The notes: generated by a model from the sequence alone, not told the origin. A DNA stretch of 64,000 nt from Mixophyes australis (GCA_036250195.1 JAVHZZ010000009.1:46188324-46252323), one strand, 5' to 3'; shown: positions 11,488-22,971, counted from the first letter of the stretch. Made by a program: numbers and translations.

Positions 11488-11960
11488 CTCCTATGTTTCA
11501 TCGTGACTGTTAGCTGATTCCTATCCGCTGCCTCCGTGCTCTACAGTCTTCCAACCACTTCAACTCTGCTGTGTTTCATCGTGACTGTTAGCTGATTCCT
11601 ATCCGCTGCCTCCGTGCACTACAGTCTTCCAACCACTTCAACTCTGCTGTGTTTCATCGTGACTGTTAGCTGATTCCTATCCGCTGCCTCCGTGCACTAC
11701 AGTCTTCAATCTACTTCAACTCGCCTGTGTTTCATCGTGACTGTTTGGCTGATTCCTATCTGCTGCCTCCGTGCGCTTCAGTCTTCAGTTCATCTCATCT
11801 CTCCCGTGTTTCCTCGAGACTGCTACAACTGATTCCTATCCGCTGCTCTCCGTGCTCAACAGTTCCAGCTCAGCTCTGCTCTCCCGTGTTTCATCGTGGC
11901 TGCACCTGCTGGTTGCTATCCGCTACCTCCGTGTACCTGCAGAGTCCTGCTGACTGCTAC
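11488..11960 (+). repeat. Minisatellite 1, ~78-bp unit, six copies
   Basis: Copies of a unit starting TGTTTCATCGTGACTG recur at about 11490, 11570, 11649, 11728, 11806 and 11885. The first four are close to each other and the last two are more diverged. The second and third copies differ mainly by single bases, so part of the expansion looks recent. Confidence 0.85.
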
Positions 11961-12548
11961 TCCTCAGTTCTACTCGTGTCTACAACAGCTGATCCGCTCT
12001 CCGTGCTTCTCAGTGTTCCTGCTGGTCTCTACTCGCCAGTCTGCATCGGATCTGCGCCTCACTGCTTTCATCTCGTCTAGACCATCGCTACTCTTCAGGG
12101 TCCTCCAGGAGTCCAGTTCTACATACTACTGCTTCCTGAGTATTTGTTCCCCTGCTGGTCTACCTACCTGTGCGCTGCACCTACTTGATTACCGCTTCAC
12201 CCTTCAGGGACTTCGCATCCTGCCGGCCTCCAGCCGTTCAGGTATCTCTGCACTCCTGTCTGACAGCCTGCTCCTGAATCACGGTATGCATACTTCTCAT
12301 TGACTGTGCTGGTGTATTGCATATCTTGCTGGACTGAGTTTGTTCTCCTCTGGAGTTTGCTATCCGCTGAGACTATTACCATCATTGACTGTGTTATCTT
12401 TTGCCCGGATAGTGTCAGTGACTTTCTATTATTGCAGTGCTGTTCAGTCATTACTATATTGTGCATGTTATTGTGGATCAAGTTTAAGGTGCCCGTGTAT
12501 CCTCTGTATTGCAGTCTCTCCCCGTGCTCCTCCTCACATATATATTCA

Positions 12549-12812
12549 GTGGTACAACTTGCTAGAGGCAGACCACTGATCCCTGTTTCCTGTGTCACCT
12601 GTTCCAGTATCCTCTCACATAGCAGTGGTACAACTTGCTAAACGCAGACCACTGACTCCCCGGATACCTCCACTTGGATTCCATTCCTTCACTCAGACAG
12701 CGGTACAACTTGCTATCCGCAGACCGCTGACTCTCATCACCTCCTCGTTTCTGTTGGACATTCCTCCTCACTATAGCAGTGGTACAACTTGCTACCGCAG
12801 ACCACTGACTAC
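12549..12812 (+). repeat. Minisatellite 2, ~77-bp unit, four copies
   Basis: The motif GGTACAACTTGCT followed by CAGACC recurs at 12551, 12627, 12702 and 12781. Each copy can form a short stem between GCAGTGGT-like and ACCACTGA-like ends. It is unrelated in sequence to minisatellite 1 but has almost the same period. Confidence 0.85.
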
Positions 12813-13024
12813 CCTCACGTGTCCTTTGTCCATACAGTTCCTCGTGTATTACTACATCCATATTACCAGTGCTGCTAGTCATAGACTTTCCTGAGCATCT
12901 CTATCATCTGCTATTTCCTGTTCCGTGATCACCCTGCTACCAGAGTACCATATTACCATCTATACTGCTCTGGTAAGCCTATCACCTGGTGATCCCTGGG
13001 TAAAGACTCCTAGTGCCCGTGACA

Positions 13025-13112
13025 GCCAGGATGGATTTATCTGATTTTGTAGCAGATTTAATAACTACTTCTCCTCCCAAATATTTATCCAGAGGTATTT
13101 TATCTTCCACAG
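13025..13112 (+). pseudogene. Leader and first codons of Gag of the 11181 LTR element
   Basis: Six bases after the LTR end, an ATG at 13031 opens MDLSDFVADLITTSPPKY and continues about 25 codons before the sequence passes into LINE-1 ORF1. This resembles the N-terminus of an LTR-retrotransposon Gag by position only. The rest of the element is absent. No room is left for a long primer-binding site, which is unusual. Confidence 0.4.
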
Positions 13113-13242
13113 GCTGAATATAAGATCTTTCCTGTTTTCTCCCAGCTAAAAGTCCAGTATGATCTTGCTTTACTGGGCCTTAGCCTGGCCAAGGCCCCAA
13201 AGCCTGGGGTGTTTCCTTCCCTCCTCCTCCAGGATCCTCCAT
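13113..13242 (-). pseudogene. LINE-1 ORF1 start
   Basis: The minus-strand ATG at 13242 opens MEDPGGG, the same N-terminus as the LINE-2 ORF1 start at 44419. A glutamine/alanine/glycine-rich stretch and a stop follow, then sequence interrupted by the LTR element at 13112. The shared start defines the LINE 5' end: only about 60 bp of 5' UTR lies between this ATG and the junction with LINE-2 near 13303. Confidence 0.7.
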
Positions 13243-13302
13243 CTCTCCTGGGCTTATCCCAGGCATCGCTCTGGTAATAGCACAGCTCAACAAAACACCT
13301 CC

Positions 13303-13915
13303 TAATCTTTTTATTGAAAAAGTATTGCAACAAGATACATACAAACTGAAACAAGTTGTGGCACTTATGTAAAAATTCAAAACATAGGATACTACATTTA
13401 GGGGTAGAATGCCCCACACACGAGAGTCCCAATTTAAAATATCCATAGCAAGAACAACATCAAATATTAAGTGCCCACAACCAAATATACAATCAAAATA
13501 CAATCAACTATACAATCATAACATAATTAGTGCTATATACACTGCAAGCAAAGAGAAACTGATCCAAGCTTTTAGACATATGCAACCGCACATAAGATAA
13601 AGATGTGAACTCAAAAATCTACGGGGGGTGCAGGACAAAAAAGCCATAAATGAAAAGCCCCCAGACTTTGACCCCCTTACGGAGGTCTCAGAACCCGCCA
13701 CAGTCTTACCCGACTTGTATTGTCCATCCGGAACCACTCCATATCCCTGAGTTTCCACCACCCGCTACCACATCGCAAGGGAGGACTTTCCATCTAATTG
13801 AAACCTGACACCGTGCACTCCACGGAAAGTACCAGACAACTAAGCTAACTAGAAAAAGGGTGGTCAAATCGATATCCCAGCACCTACCCTTGAGCGCTCC
13901 ATAAACCCACTCAGG
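13303..13915 (-). other. LINE-2 3' UTR
   Basis: About 0.6 kb between the ORF2 stop and the LINE-1 5' end. It is related to 44480-45125, the LINE-3 3' UTR. It ends on the minus strand in CAATAAAAAG just before the LINE-1 start. No long A tail is visible. Confidence 0.6.
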
Positions 13916-14451
13916 CTAACTAAGCCCTGAAAGGAAGGGAATGCCCAAGGCACCAGAAACCCTCTTGTAAACTTCTACATTGAAGGCACATTTAAGCAAA
14001 AAATGGTCCATCGTCTCCACCTCCCCCAGACACTCCTCCCGTGGGCAACCACGATTATCGGCATTTCTGTACTTCAAATTTCCCCTCACGTAGAGTTTCC
14101 CATGAAAAGAGAGCCAGGCAATGTCCAAATATTTTGGGGTGACCCTCCCAGAATTAACCAGAGCCAGCCCTTCTGAACACACACTACCTAGGCAATCCTT
14201 CAGTGACAGCTGTTCCGAGAAGTGGGAGCACATAATTCTCCTCTCCAACTCCTTCCTAGAGAAGCCTTTGACTTCCCCCACCACTAAGCCCCAACACCTT
14301 GTCACCTTCAAGCAAAAGTCATGTAGGCCGGGTGATATCCATGCTGGACCCAGAAACTTTTACCGCACCTCCCTCTATCCAGACGCTGAGGAAGGGATGC
14401 ACCTAGACTCTAAACCCCTCTACCCATCAAGGAGGGGTCTCTAAGAAGAGG
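13916..14451 (-). pseudogene. LINE-2 ORF2 C-terminal domain
   Basis: A minus-strand frame (to 14311) encodes the C-terminal part of a Tx1-type ORF2 with LYVRGNLKYRNADNRGCP and a cysteine-histidine motif (C-P-R-E-E-C, then MDHFLLKC). This is the usual zinc-binding tail downstream of reverse transcriptase. It aligns with 45126-45530 of LINE-3. A frame break near 14311-14560 separates it from the RT domain. Confidence 0.8.
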
Positions 14452-15880
14452 TTACCCCACAGGTAACTTGAGGAAGGTGGTTAGAAAGAAGAGCACTGGG
14501 TTTATCATTCCCAGGCCTCCCTCCCTCCTCGATTTGTAAGTCACAGTTCGCTTAATGAGGTTCAACCAGTTCCTCCAAAAGAGCTGGAAAGACAAGGCAT
14601 AGACCTTGGTCCATAAAGACTCTGGAAAGAGACACACGTAACTAACGTACAGAAAACTGGAATCATGAAGGTCTTGATCAAGTCTACCATTTCCCTCAGA
14701 GATAGCCTCCACCTCTTCCAGCTCTCTACTTTCTGGGTAGCTGCAACCATTCTAGCCTCCCAATTTCGACTGGCATAATCACCAGGGCCGAATTTAATGC
14801 CTAAGATCTTGATCTCCTGGCTGGCCGGAAGGTCAAACTGCTGGCCTTCCTCCCCCATCCAGAAAACCTCACTCTTCTCCTGGTTTACCTCTGAGCCACT
14901 GGCCCCGGAGTACCCATGGATTAGAGTTGCCACCTCCAATGCCTCTGCGGGACTCGACAAGACAACAGTGACATCATTGGCATAGGCCACGACCCTCAGC
15001 TGACGACCCGGGCCCAGTCGCACCCCCTCTGCAGTGCTGCCACCTAACCTCCGGATGAAGGGGTCAATGGCGAACACATACAGAAGAGGGCTCAGGGGGC
15101 AACCCTGCCTTACACCAAAGTCAATCGCTAAGGATGGAACCATCCAGCCATTCACAAGAGGGAAGCTCTCGGCCTGCCTGTAGATTGTCTGGAGCCAATT
15201 AACCACCCGCACTGGGAGCCCATACCACAGGAGAAGAGCCCACAGGTACTCATGATTTACCCGATCAAAATCCTTAGACTGATCCAACGCTAGTAAGTAT
15301 TTCCCCCACTTCTCAGCAAGGCAGTGTTCAATGGCCTCCCGGACCCCAAGGACAGCACTAAATGTGCTGCGGCCCTTCACGGTGCAGTGCTGGGAGGGAG
15401 AAAGAATCTGGCCGGAGATCGACATCAGCCTGTTGAAAATTACCTTTGCCAGAATCTTCCTGTCAGTATTGAGAAGGGCTATGGGGCGCCAGTTCTCAAT
15501 ACGTGACCGGTCCCTCCCTTTAGATAATAAAACAAGAGCAGACAGCCTCATGGAGGGAGGAAGGATTTCTCTGCCCAGGCTCTCATAAAGGTCTTCTAAA
15601 ACTCGGAGGTCAAGCCGTCCGGTTCCTGGTGACTTCTTCATAAATAATTGATCTATGGCCACTTTGACCTCATCTGCTGTTATCTCATCACCCAAGGCAT
15701 CAAACGAACTGTCAGGACTCACAAGTCCGGGTGTCTCCCTCAGAAACCGGTCCATCTTTTCTCTGATGAGTGGCTTCTCAGACAAAAGAGAGGGGTAGAA
15801 AGAACGTACAACACCGAGAATGCCCTCCTTATCTTTCCTGAGAACACCCCTGGCATCACACAGGCCCCTCACCTCCTTAG
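14452..15880 (-). pseudogene. LINE-2 ORF2 reverse transcriptase
   Basis: A 436-residue open frame with the order of non-LTR RT motifs: LPPSMRLSALVLLSKG, IENWRPIALLNTDRK, ALDQSKDFDRVNHEYL, FGVRQGCPLSPLLYVF, then YAND, then KILGIKFG. The catalytic YxDD has become YAND, losing one metal-binding aspartate. LINE-3 keeps YSDD. RT would copy the element RNA at the nicked target. The frame starts at 15880, where CTTAG marks the Gypsy-A insertion, and continues in the same reading at 32319 on the other side of Gypsy-A. Confidence 0.9.
15876..15880. repeat. Target-site duplication of Gypsy-A (left)
   Basis: CTTAG directly before the LTR, repeated at 32319-32323 after the other LTR. Removing one copy and everything between restores an uninterrupted LINE ORF2 junction that aligns with LINE-3. 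Confidence 0.9.
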
Positions 15881-16451
15881 TGTAACAACTATATTGTATA
15901 CCTGCTATTGTTGGAGCAACTCAGAGGAAGGTGCTGAATCTAACGTGCCCCTGGTATTCACAGGAACCCCCGCAAGGAAGTATGGACTCCGCTGCAGGGA
16001 CACGCAGGTCGCGGTCCTCCCACAAGTCAACAGCGCAATACAAAGAGGTGTCAGACAGGCCTTGGTCGGTAATGTTCTGGTAGTATGAGGTACACAAGGA
16101 TATCTAGAAGAATGTTGAGACAAGCCGGGTCGATAACGTTCAGGCAGCGCAGAACAAAAGGAGAATCCAAATGGGTTGGTCAAACGGTCCGGGTCAAAAG
16201 GTCACAGGCAGCACAAGGATAGTCAGGAACTAATACTGGAGACTGGTACACACAAACTCTAGAGGCAGGAAGACCTGATACTCTGGCACTGGTAGGAGTG
16301 CCAGAGGATGTTTAAATAGTTAATAACGGGGCACGCTGTACTGAGGTCAGCGGCCGAAGCCGGAAGTGATGCGTCTGGTTGTTAAGCAACCAGCCACGCC
16401 GGGCGGAGACCAGGCAACCGTCCTGGAAGGATCTCAGGACGGAGCCTGACA
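15881..16451 (-). repeat. Gypsy-A 3' LTR
   Basis: A 571-bp LTR, TGTCAGGC...GTTACA on the minus strand. It matches 31691-32318 over most of its length with a net ~57-bp indel near the U3 end and scattered substitutions, so the element is not very recent. Confidence 0.9.
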
Positions 16452-16470
16452 GTATACCCTCCTCTTCTTC
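16452..16470 (-). promoter_or_regulatory. Gypsy-A polypurine tract
   Basis: On the minus strand GAAGAAGAGGAGGGTATAC immediately precedes the LTR TG. It primes plus-strand synthesis in LTR elements. Confidence 0.8.
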
Positions 16471-17311
16471 ATCCTCCTCCTGTTTGAAAGAATCTTTTAA
16501 GAACTCTAGGAGTGTGAAGGTCTTGCTTGTCCACCCATGATCTCTCCTCTGGGCCATATCCTTTCCAATGGACAAGATATTGCTGTTTGCCATGAAGAAT
16601 GCGGGAGGCCAAGATCCGATTGACCTTGAATTCTGTTCCAGAAGAGGTTTGTATTGGTGGAGGACGACAGGGAGGTCTAAATAATTTATTGAGTACCAAT
16701 GGTCGCAGTAATGAGACATGGAAAGTATTATGCCATTTCAGAGAAGGAGGAAGTTTCAATTTAAAGCACACAGGATTGATTACTTGCAGGATGGTGTAAG
16801 GGCCAATAAATCGTGAAGCCATCCTTATAGAAGAAACGTTTAGTTTCTGGTCCCGGGTGGATAGCCATACTTGGTCCCCCACTTTTAGGAGGGGAGTGGC
16901 CCTACGATGACGGTCTGCAAAGATCTTGTGATGCTGAGTTGCCTTGAGTAAAGCCGTCTTAGTTTTGGCCCAAATGAGGGCAAACTCCCGATAGAGGGTA
17001 TGTACGGCTGGAACCGGCGAGGAGGACACAGGAAAAGGATCCGGAAAAACAGGATAGCTTCCATATACAATAAAGAATGGGGAGAATCCTGTGGACTCAT
17101 GAATGTGTTGGTTATGGGAGAACTCCGCCCAAGGAAGGAATTCAGACCATTTATTCTGATTGTCAGAGGTAAAACAGCGAAGAAACATCTCAAGATCCTG
17201 ATTGATTCGCTCCATCTGTCCGTTGGTTTGGGGATGATACCCCGAAGAGAATTTTAATTCTATATTCAATTTACCGGAAAAGGTTCTCCAGAACTGGGAT
17301 GTGAATTGGAC
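16469..17311 (-). pseudogene. Gypsy-A integrase C-terminal half with chromodomain
   Basis: The frame begins within the integrase core just after the second catalytic aspartate region (QFTSQFWRTFSG), then passes HPQTNGQMERINQ with the catalytic glutamate, the C-terminal GPY-type segment, and a chromodomain with QYLVHWKGYGPEERSWV. This places the element among Gypsy chromoviruses, whose chromodomain directs integration to particular chromatin. The N-terminal half lies at 21748-22228, separated by Gypsy-B. About 15 codons, including the D of the SDRG motif, are missing at the break. Confidence 0.9.
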
Positions 17312-17966
17312 TCAGTGTTCCATCCAGTTTGAACTTTCACCGGAAAACTTCGCATCTGAGAGAGCTAAGGTGGCCTATATAATTTCCCTCCTGACGGGAC
17401 AGGCCCTAGCTTGGGCCTCGCCACTGTGGGAACGAAGAGATGGATCTCTCCTTCATTCTGACACTTTCATTGAGAACTTCCGGAGGGTATTTGATGAACC
17501 TGGTCGTGTGTCTTCGGCTGCATCCAGTCTGTTAGCTCTTCGCCAAGGTTCTTTAACTGCAGGTCAATACGCGGTTCAGTTCTGTACCTTAGCCTCAGAA
17601 TTAGGCTGGAATGATGAAGCTCTCTCCGCCACCTATTGGCAAGGCATGTCAGACCCTATCAAGGACGTACTGGCTTCACAAGAGCTTCCATCCAAACTTG
17701 ACGACTTGGTCTCTTTGTGTGTCAAGGTAGACATTCGCCTTCAAGAGCGCTCTCAGGACAGGGTCCAAGGTCATTGCACTGTACGTTTGGCTCCTCGTTT
17801 TCAATCTCCAGCTCTCCCGGCGGAAGAGCTGATGGAAATTGGACGCTCTCGCCTGTCACGGGATGAGAGAGAACGCAGGATCAAGAATCGTTTGTGTTTC
17901 TACTGTGGAGAATCCGGCCATCTGCTATCTTCTCGTCCCAAGAGGCCGGAAAACTTCACCGCCTAG
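17312..17966 (+). pseudogene. gag: Gypsy-B Gag, 5' truncated
   Basis: Starts mid-protein (QCSIQFEL) without LTR, leader or N-terminus. It contains a Ty3/Gypsy capsid-like segment with LLTGQALAWASPLW and a zinc knuckle CFYCGESGHLLSSR, whose final cysteine is replaced by arginine. Pol begins in a different frame with a short overlap at 17894, suggesting an original frameshift or readthrough arrangement. Confidence 0.85.
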
Positions 17967-19849
17967 GCAACACCAGGGAGGTTGTTCTAGGTTCATGTCT
18001 CCATTCTCCCTCTCCTTCCAAAGATAACAGTTTTCTGATGCCTGTCACCCTCACATTTTTGGACTCTTCCCTAAATTGTTCTGCTTTTGTGGATTCAGGA
18101 TCTGCAGGAAATTTTATCTCTGCCACTCTGGTGTCGAAGCTTCACATACCCTGCACTCCATTGCCGCAACCTCTGGTTCTTACTGCAGTTGATGGTAACC
18201 GTGTCAGCAACGGTTCCATCACTGACACTACTGCTCCAGTTCAGTTGCAGGTAGGGGTTTTCCATCAAGAGTGGATTCAGTTCCTGGTTATCCCACAGTC
18301 CGTTAATTCCATCATTTTAGGGCTACCATGGCTCAGGAAACACTCGCCACAATTCGATTGGGCTCTCGCTCAAGTTACCTCCTGGGGCTCCTCATGCTTC
18401 AATCAATGCCTCTCGAAAATACTTCCTCCTAACCAACTTCCTTGTCTCTCTCTGGATTCCCACCTCAAACTACCAGAGCCGTATTTAGACTTTATTGATG
18501 TGTTTAGCAAAACCGCTGCAGAGACGCTCCCTCCACATCGAGCATGGGATTGTCCTATTGAGCTAATTCCCGGCAAAACTATTCCCAAAGGTAAAGTTTA
18601 TCCTCTGGCTCTCCCTGAGACTAAGGCACTGTCTTTATATATATCAGATAACCTTCAAAGAGGATTTATCAGAAAGTCTACCTCGCCAGCAGGAGCCGGA
18701 TTCTTTTTTGTAAAAAAAAATGACGGTTCATTAAGACCGTGCATAGACTACCGCCGTCTTAATGATATTACCATCAAGAACCGTTATCCGCTCCCATTGA
18801 TCACTGAATTGTTCGACCGGATTAGAGGAGCCAAAATCTTCTCTAACTTAGATCTCAGAGGGGCCTACAACTTAATCCGCATTCGAAAGGGCGATGAGTG
18901 GAAAACGGCATTTAACACCCGTGACGGGTACTATGAGTACTTAGTCATGCCGTTTGGAATTTGCAATGCCCCTGCAGTGTTTCAAGATTTTGTCAACGAG
19001 ATCTTCAGGGATCTTCTGTATCAATTTGAAATTGTCTACCTGGACGATATTTTGATATTTTCATCTGACTTACATGTTCATCGTCTCCATGTCAAGACTG
19101 TTCTTTCTCGCCTCCGGAAACATTCCTTATATTGCAAGCTGGAGAAATGCCTTTTTGAGCGTTCACAAGTTCCATTTCTAGGATACATAGTTTCTGGCAC
19201 CGGCCTGCTGATGGATCCGCAGAAAGTGAAGGCCATTGTCAACTGGCCATTACCTATTGGTCTCAAAGCTACCCAACGCTTTATCGGCTTTGCCAATTAT
19301 TACCGGCAGTTCATTAAAGGCTTTTCATCCATTATTTGTCCAATTACAGCTTTAACTCGAAAAGGTGCCTGCAGCAAACCATGGCCTGTCGAAGCCATAT
19401 TGGCCTTTAAAACTCTTAAAGAAGCATTTCTTTCAGCCCCTATACTCAAACAGCCAGACCAAGGGAGACCGTTTTTTATTGAAGTGGACGCTTCTTCAGT
19501 CGGGATTGGAGCAATACTTTCCCAAAAATCTGCTTCAGGAACATTAGAAACTTGTGGATTCCTGTCTAAGAAATTCTCTAGCACTGAACTAAATTATGGA
19601 ATCGGTGACAAGGAATTATTAGCCATCAAGATTGCCCTTGAGGAGTGGCGTCACTTACTAGAGGGTGCCTTACATCCCGTCACGGTCATGACAGATCATA
19701 AAAATCTTACTTATCTCCAGGAAGCACAATGTCTTAACCCCCTGTCAAACTCGCTGGTCTCTTTTCTTTGCCAGGTTCCAACTCATTCTCACCTTTCGTC
19801 CCGGTTCCAAAAATTCCAAGGCCGATGCTCTCTCCAGGTCCTTTTATAA
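17894..19849 (+). pseudogene. pol: Gypsy-B Pol: protease, reverse transcriptase, RNase H
   Basis: A 651-residue frame. Protease has FVDSGSAGNF with the catalytic DSG. RT has the ordered motifs RPCIDYRRLN, SNLDLRGAYN, MPFGICNAPAVFQ and the intact catalytic YLDDILIFS. RNase H follows with EVDASSVGIGAILSQ and MTDHKNLTYL. A frameshift near 19765 scrambles the end of RNase H (the ARFQF/DALSRS region is readable only in another frame). This is the best-preserved RT among the LTR elements in the window. Confidence 0.9.
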
Positions 19850-19880
19850 CGATGGTACTCTCACTTGTTTAGACAACAAA

Positions 19881-20591
19881 ATGGTTCTAAATCTAATACA
19901 AACAGTGGCCATCACCAATTCTTCAGTAATCTTTCCCCCTCCAGGGTGTTCATTCGTGGAACCTCATCTCCGCTCTAAACTCCTATGTTGGGCTCACGAG
20001 TCCAAATTTTCCAGCCATGCCGGTTACAAGAGAACCAAAGAATTCCTCTCCAGATATTATTGGTGGTATAAACTGGCTTCAGATGTTCAAAAATTCGTAT
20101 CTGCATGTTCGGTTTGTGCACGCCACAAGGTGCCAAGACAAAGTCCTCCTGGTCTTCTCCTTCCTCTGCCTATTCCGGATTCTCCCTGGACCAGCATTAC
20201 GATGGACTTCATCACCGATCTCCCTTTGAGCAATGGCTACAATACCATCTGGGTCGTGGTAGACCGCTTTTCAAAAATGTCACACTTCACTCCTTGTAAA
20301 GGACTCCCTTCAGCTCCTAAACTCGCAGATTTGTTTCTAAAGAACATCTTCCGTCTTCATGGATGCCCTCAAGAGATCAGTTTTCTACGGTGTTTTGCTT
20401 CTGATCATCAAACGACATGGAATGATCTTCTGTATTGGGCCGAATTCGCCCACAACAATCTTCTACATTCCTCCTCTGGGTGTTTTCCATTTTTTATTAT
20501 CTACGGCAGACATCCCACTCCTCCTCTCTTGTCCGAAGTTCCCTCCTCTCTAGTACCAGCGGCTGATACTCTCATCCATGACTTCTCTTAA
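19881..20591 (+). pseudogene. Gypsy-B integrase with deletion in the catalytic core
   Basis: The zinc-binding HHCC region is present (SSHAGYKRTKEFL, CSVCARHK), followed by the first catalytic aspartate (TMDFITDLPL). After LHGCPQEI the sequence jumps to FASDHQTTWNDLLYW, missing roughly 50 residues that normally hold the second aspartate and the glutamate. The integrase cannot be active. A stop (DFS*) ends the frame, and the C-terminal part resumes at 20592-21140. Confidence 0.9.
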
Positions 20592-21118
20592 ATCTGGTCT
20601 CAAACCAAAGAAGCACTGTCTACTTCTGTACAGAAGAAAGCGGCTGATCTTCATAGAAGAGTTGCTCCAGTACTAAGGGTAGGAGACCGTGTTTGGTTGT
20701 CTACACGCAACCTTCGACTTCAAGTTCCATCCATGAAATTGGCTCCTAAGTTTATTGGTCCCTTTGCCATATCACAAGTCATCAATCCTGTTTCCTTCAA
20801 ACTTGCATTACCTCCGTCTCTTAGAATCCATAACACATTTCATATTTCATTGCTGAAACCGCTGATTCTCAACGAATTCTTCAGAGAACCTGCTCCTCCT
20901 CCACCTATTAAAACATCTTTAGGGGATGAATTCGAGATCGAGAGGATTCTGAAGAGACGTTTCTTCCAGCGCAAACCTCAGTATCTTGTACACTGGAGAG
21001 GTTACGGTCCGGAGGAGAGATCGTGGGTCTCGGAGGCCGACCTTCATGCTCCTCGTCTCCTTGCAAAATTTCTGAGGAAAGGCAATCCTTCTCTGAGAGG
21101 GAGGAGGGGAGGGGGTAC
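20592..21118 (+). pseudogene. Gypsy-B integrase tail and chromodomain
   Basis: Encodes the GPF-type segment (KFIGPFAISQVINPV) and a chromodomain with QYLVHWRGYGPEERSWV, ending in a basic RRG-rich tail that reads into the LTR (stop at 21140). A purine-rich tract at ~21099-21115 serves as polypurine tract before the LTR. Confidence 0.9.
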
Positions 21119-21747
21119 TGTCAGACGCCGTCCCCGCTGATTCTCTGTCAGACGGGGAACGGACGTCTGATCTCCCCGTTGGCTGCCGCAGGACTTCCGG
21201 ATAGCGGGCACATGCGACCTGGTCTCAGTTCCGTTGCTAGGCAACGGGACGCTGCTTCTGTTCCCGCTGCCGCCTCCGCTCTCCACCAATCAATTCAGTC
21301 TGGATTCTATTTAAACCTGCCTCTGGCGCCATTAGGGTGCCAGAGCAACAGGTTCACCACCAGTGTTCCTGGCTTCCCTATTCCTCCATACTCCTGAGTA
21401 TTCTGATTCCTGATTACCTGTTGTGACCCCGGCTTGGCGACCATTCTACTCTTCTGTGTGACCCATTCTGTACTGTGACTTCGGCTTGGCGACTATTCCT
21501 TTGGATTACCCTTTTTGTACCTGATATTCCTGACTGCTGTGACCCGGAACCGTCTGACCTCTACGCTACACTGGTAACTGGCTAATAGGACCGCGACCTG
21601 CGTGCTCTCTGCTGCGAAGTCCAAACCTCCTTGCGGGGGTCCCTGGTGAACACCAGGGGTACGTTAGACTCCGCGCCTGTTTGACCAGTGGCACCAATAC
21701 CGGTTAGTGTCATATTATCTTCAGCCTCATAGGCCTACAGCGTGACA
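21119..21747 (+). repeat. Gypsy-B 3' LTR
   Basis: 629 bp, TGTCAGACGCC...GCGTGACA, starting right after a purine tract. It resembles the Gypsy-A LTR in length and end motifs (TGTCAG...), so the two elements belong to related families. No 5' LTR exists, because the 5' end was lost together with a piece of Gypsy-A. Confidence 0.85.
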
Positions 21748-22228
21748 CTGAGTATCTCCTTGATAAAGATATCTGCAAGACGACCGGCCGTGGGCAATCC
21801 AGTTAGTGGAATAAAGTGTGCCATCTTCGAAAAGCGATCAATAACCACCCAGATAGTGGTAAACCCTGCACTGTGGGGTAGATATGTGATAAAATCCATG
21901 GCCACACTATCCCAAGGAGCATTGGGAATAGGGAGTGGACGAAGGAGCCCTGGCGGGGCTCTTCTAGAAGTCTTGTGTTGGGCACAAGTAGTGCAGGAGG
22001 CAATGAATTTGCATACATCGGCACGTACAGTAGGCCACCAGAAGCGATGACAAAGCAATGCTGTGGTATTCTTTATTCCAGCATGGCCGGTAATGCGGGA
22101 TGAATGAGCCCACTGTAGAGTCTTGAGCCAAAGATGGGTTCCACAAATGACCGGCCTGGAGGAGGAGAGGAAGGCTTGGTCCTAGTGAGGGCTACAATAT
22201 TAGAAGGATCAATAATATGCTGAGGAAC
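21748..22228 (-). pseudogene. Gypsy-A integrase N-terminal half
   Basis: On the minus strand, from the hAT-like insertion at 22228: the RNase H-integrase linker (VPQHIIDPSNIV), the zinc-binding region (spread over two frames by a shift near 22075), CTTCAQHK, then DFITYLPHSAGFTTIWVVIDRFSK with the first catalytic aspartate, ending at IFIKEIL where Gypsy-B begins. It continues at 17311. Confidence 0.85.
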
Positions 22229-22476
22229 CAGTGTCGGACTGGGGCATGAAGGGCCCACCGGGGAATGCAACACTAGGGGCCCACCAAAGAGGGTGTGGTC
22301 AGCCATCATAGAGGCGGAACCAGACACTAGAGGGGGAGTGGTCAGTCCACGAAAGACAGCTAGCACCTTAGTGTAGTATATAAAGCATACAGTGTGTGTA
22401 TAAAGAATACAGTCTTGACCTGCACCTTAGATTGGGCAGAACAGTCACCAAAAAGCAGGATTGTCCCACTAAACCC

Positions 22477-22619
22477 GGCTTGACTAACCTGTGGTACTCC
22501 AGGTGTTGTGAAACTATAAGCCCCAGCATGCTTTGCCAATATATAGCAGCTTATTGCTGTAAGGGTATGCTGGGACATGTAGTTTCACAACACCTGGAGT
22601 ACCACAGGTTAGCCAAGCC
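22477..22619. repeat. 143-bp foldback MITE-like repeat
   Basis: Inverted arms GGCTTGACTAACCTGTGG and, opposite, GGCTTGGCTAACCTGTGG. They continue through TACTCCAGGTGTTGTGAAAC and CCCAGCAT around a short AT-rich loop. The AACTACAAGTCCCAGCAT core also appears at about 37455. It has no coding capacity. Confidence 0.85.
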
Positions 22620-22971
22620 TGCACTAGACTCAGAACATTTGACAGACTGTCCTACCTGTTGTTGTCTCTTTTACCACCTGTGGCTGCTGGTTTCTTTAGT
22701 TGTGGCTTGTCTGGATCCAGGAATGTTGAGGGCCCTATTTGGAAAAAATAATGGGTACATTTAGAAACGCCAACCATCCCTGCCATTAAATCAACAGCAC
22801 CCACATTCAATTATAGACCCAAACCACCTCAGCATTAAAGGTCCCATCACCCCCTCCCTATAGTGTTCGCTGTGCAGCCCCCCCTCCCTATAGTTTAGTA
22901 TAGTCAGCCTCTCTATAGTTTAGTATAGATAGGCAGCCCCCCTATACCACATAGTAGTGCCCCCAAAACAA

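Larger units (their letters stand above)
11181..13024 (+). repeat. Long LTR with internal minisatellites
   Basis: A plus-strand LTR-like sequence from TGTCACTCACCGGAC to GTGACA, about 1.84 kb, with TG...CA ends. It is followed after six bases by an ATG opening a short Gag-like frame, the usual layout of an LTR retrotransposon. It contains two tandem arrays of ~78 bp units. It lies in LINE-1 ORF1, interrupting it between 11180 and 13113. A second LTR and internal genes are missing, so the element is 3' truncated. Confidence 0.6.

Noticed and set aside
12300..12900. Small frames on both strands in 11.7-12.9 kb as host genes
   Set aside because: They follow the minisatellite units of an LTR and lack any recognisable domain.
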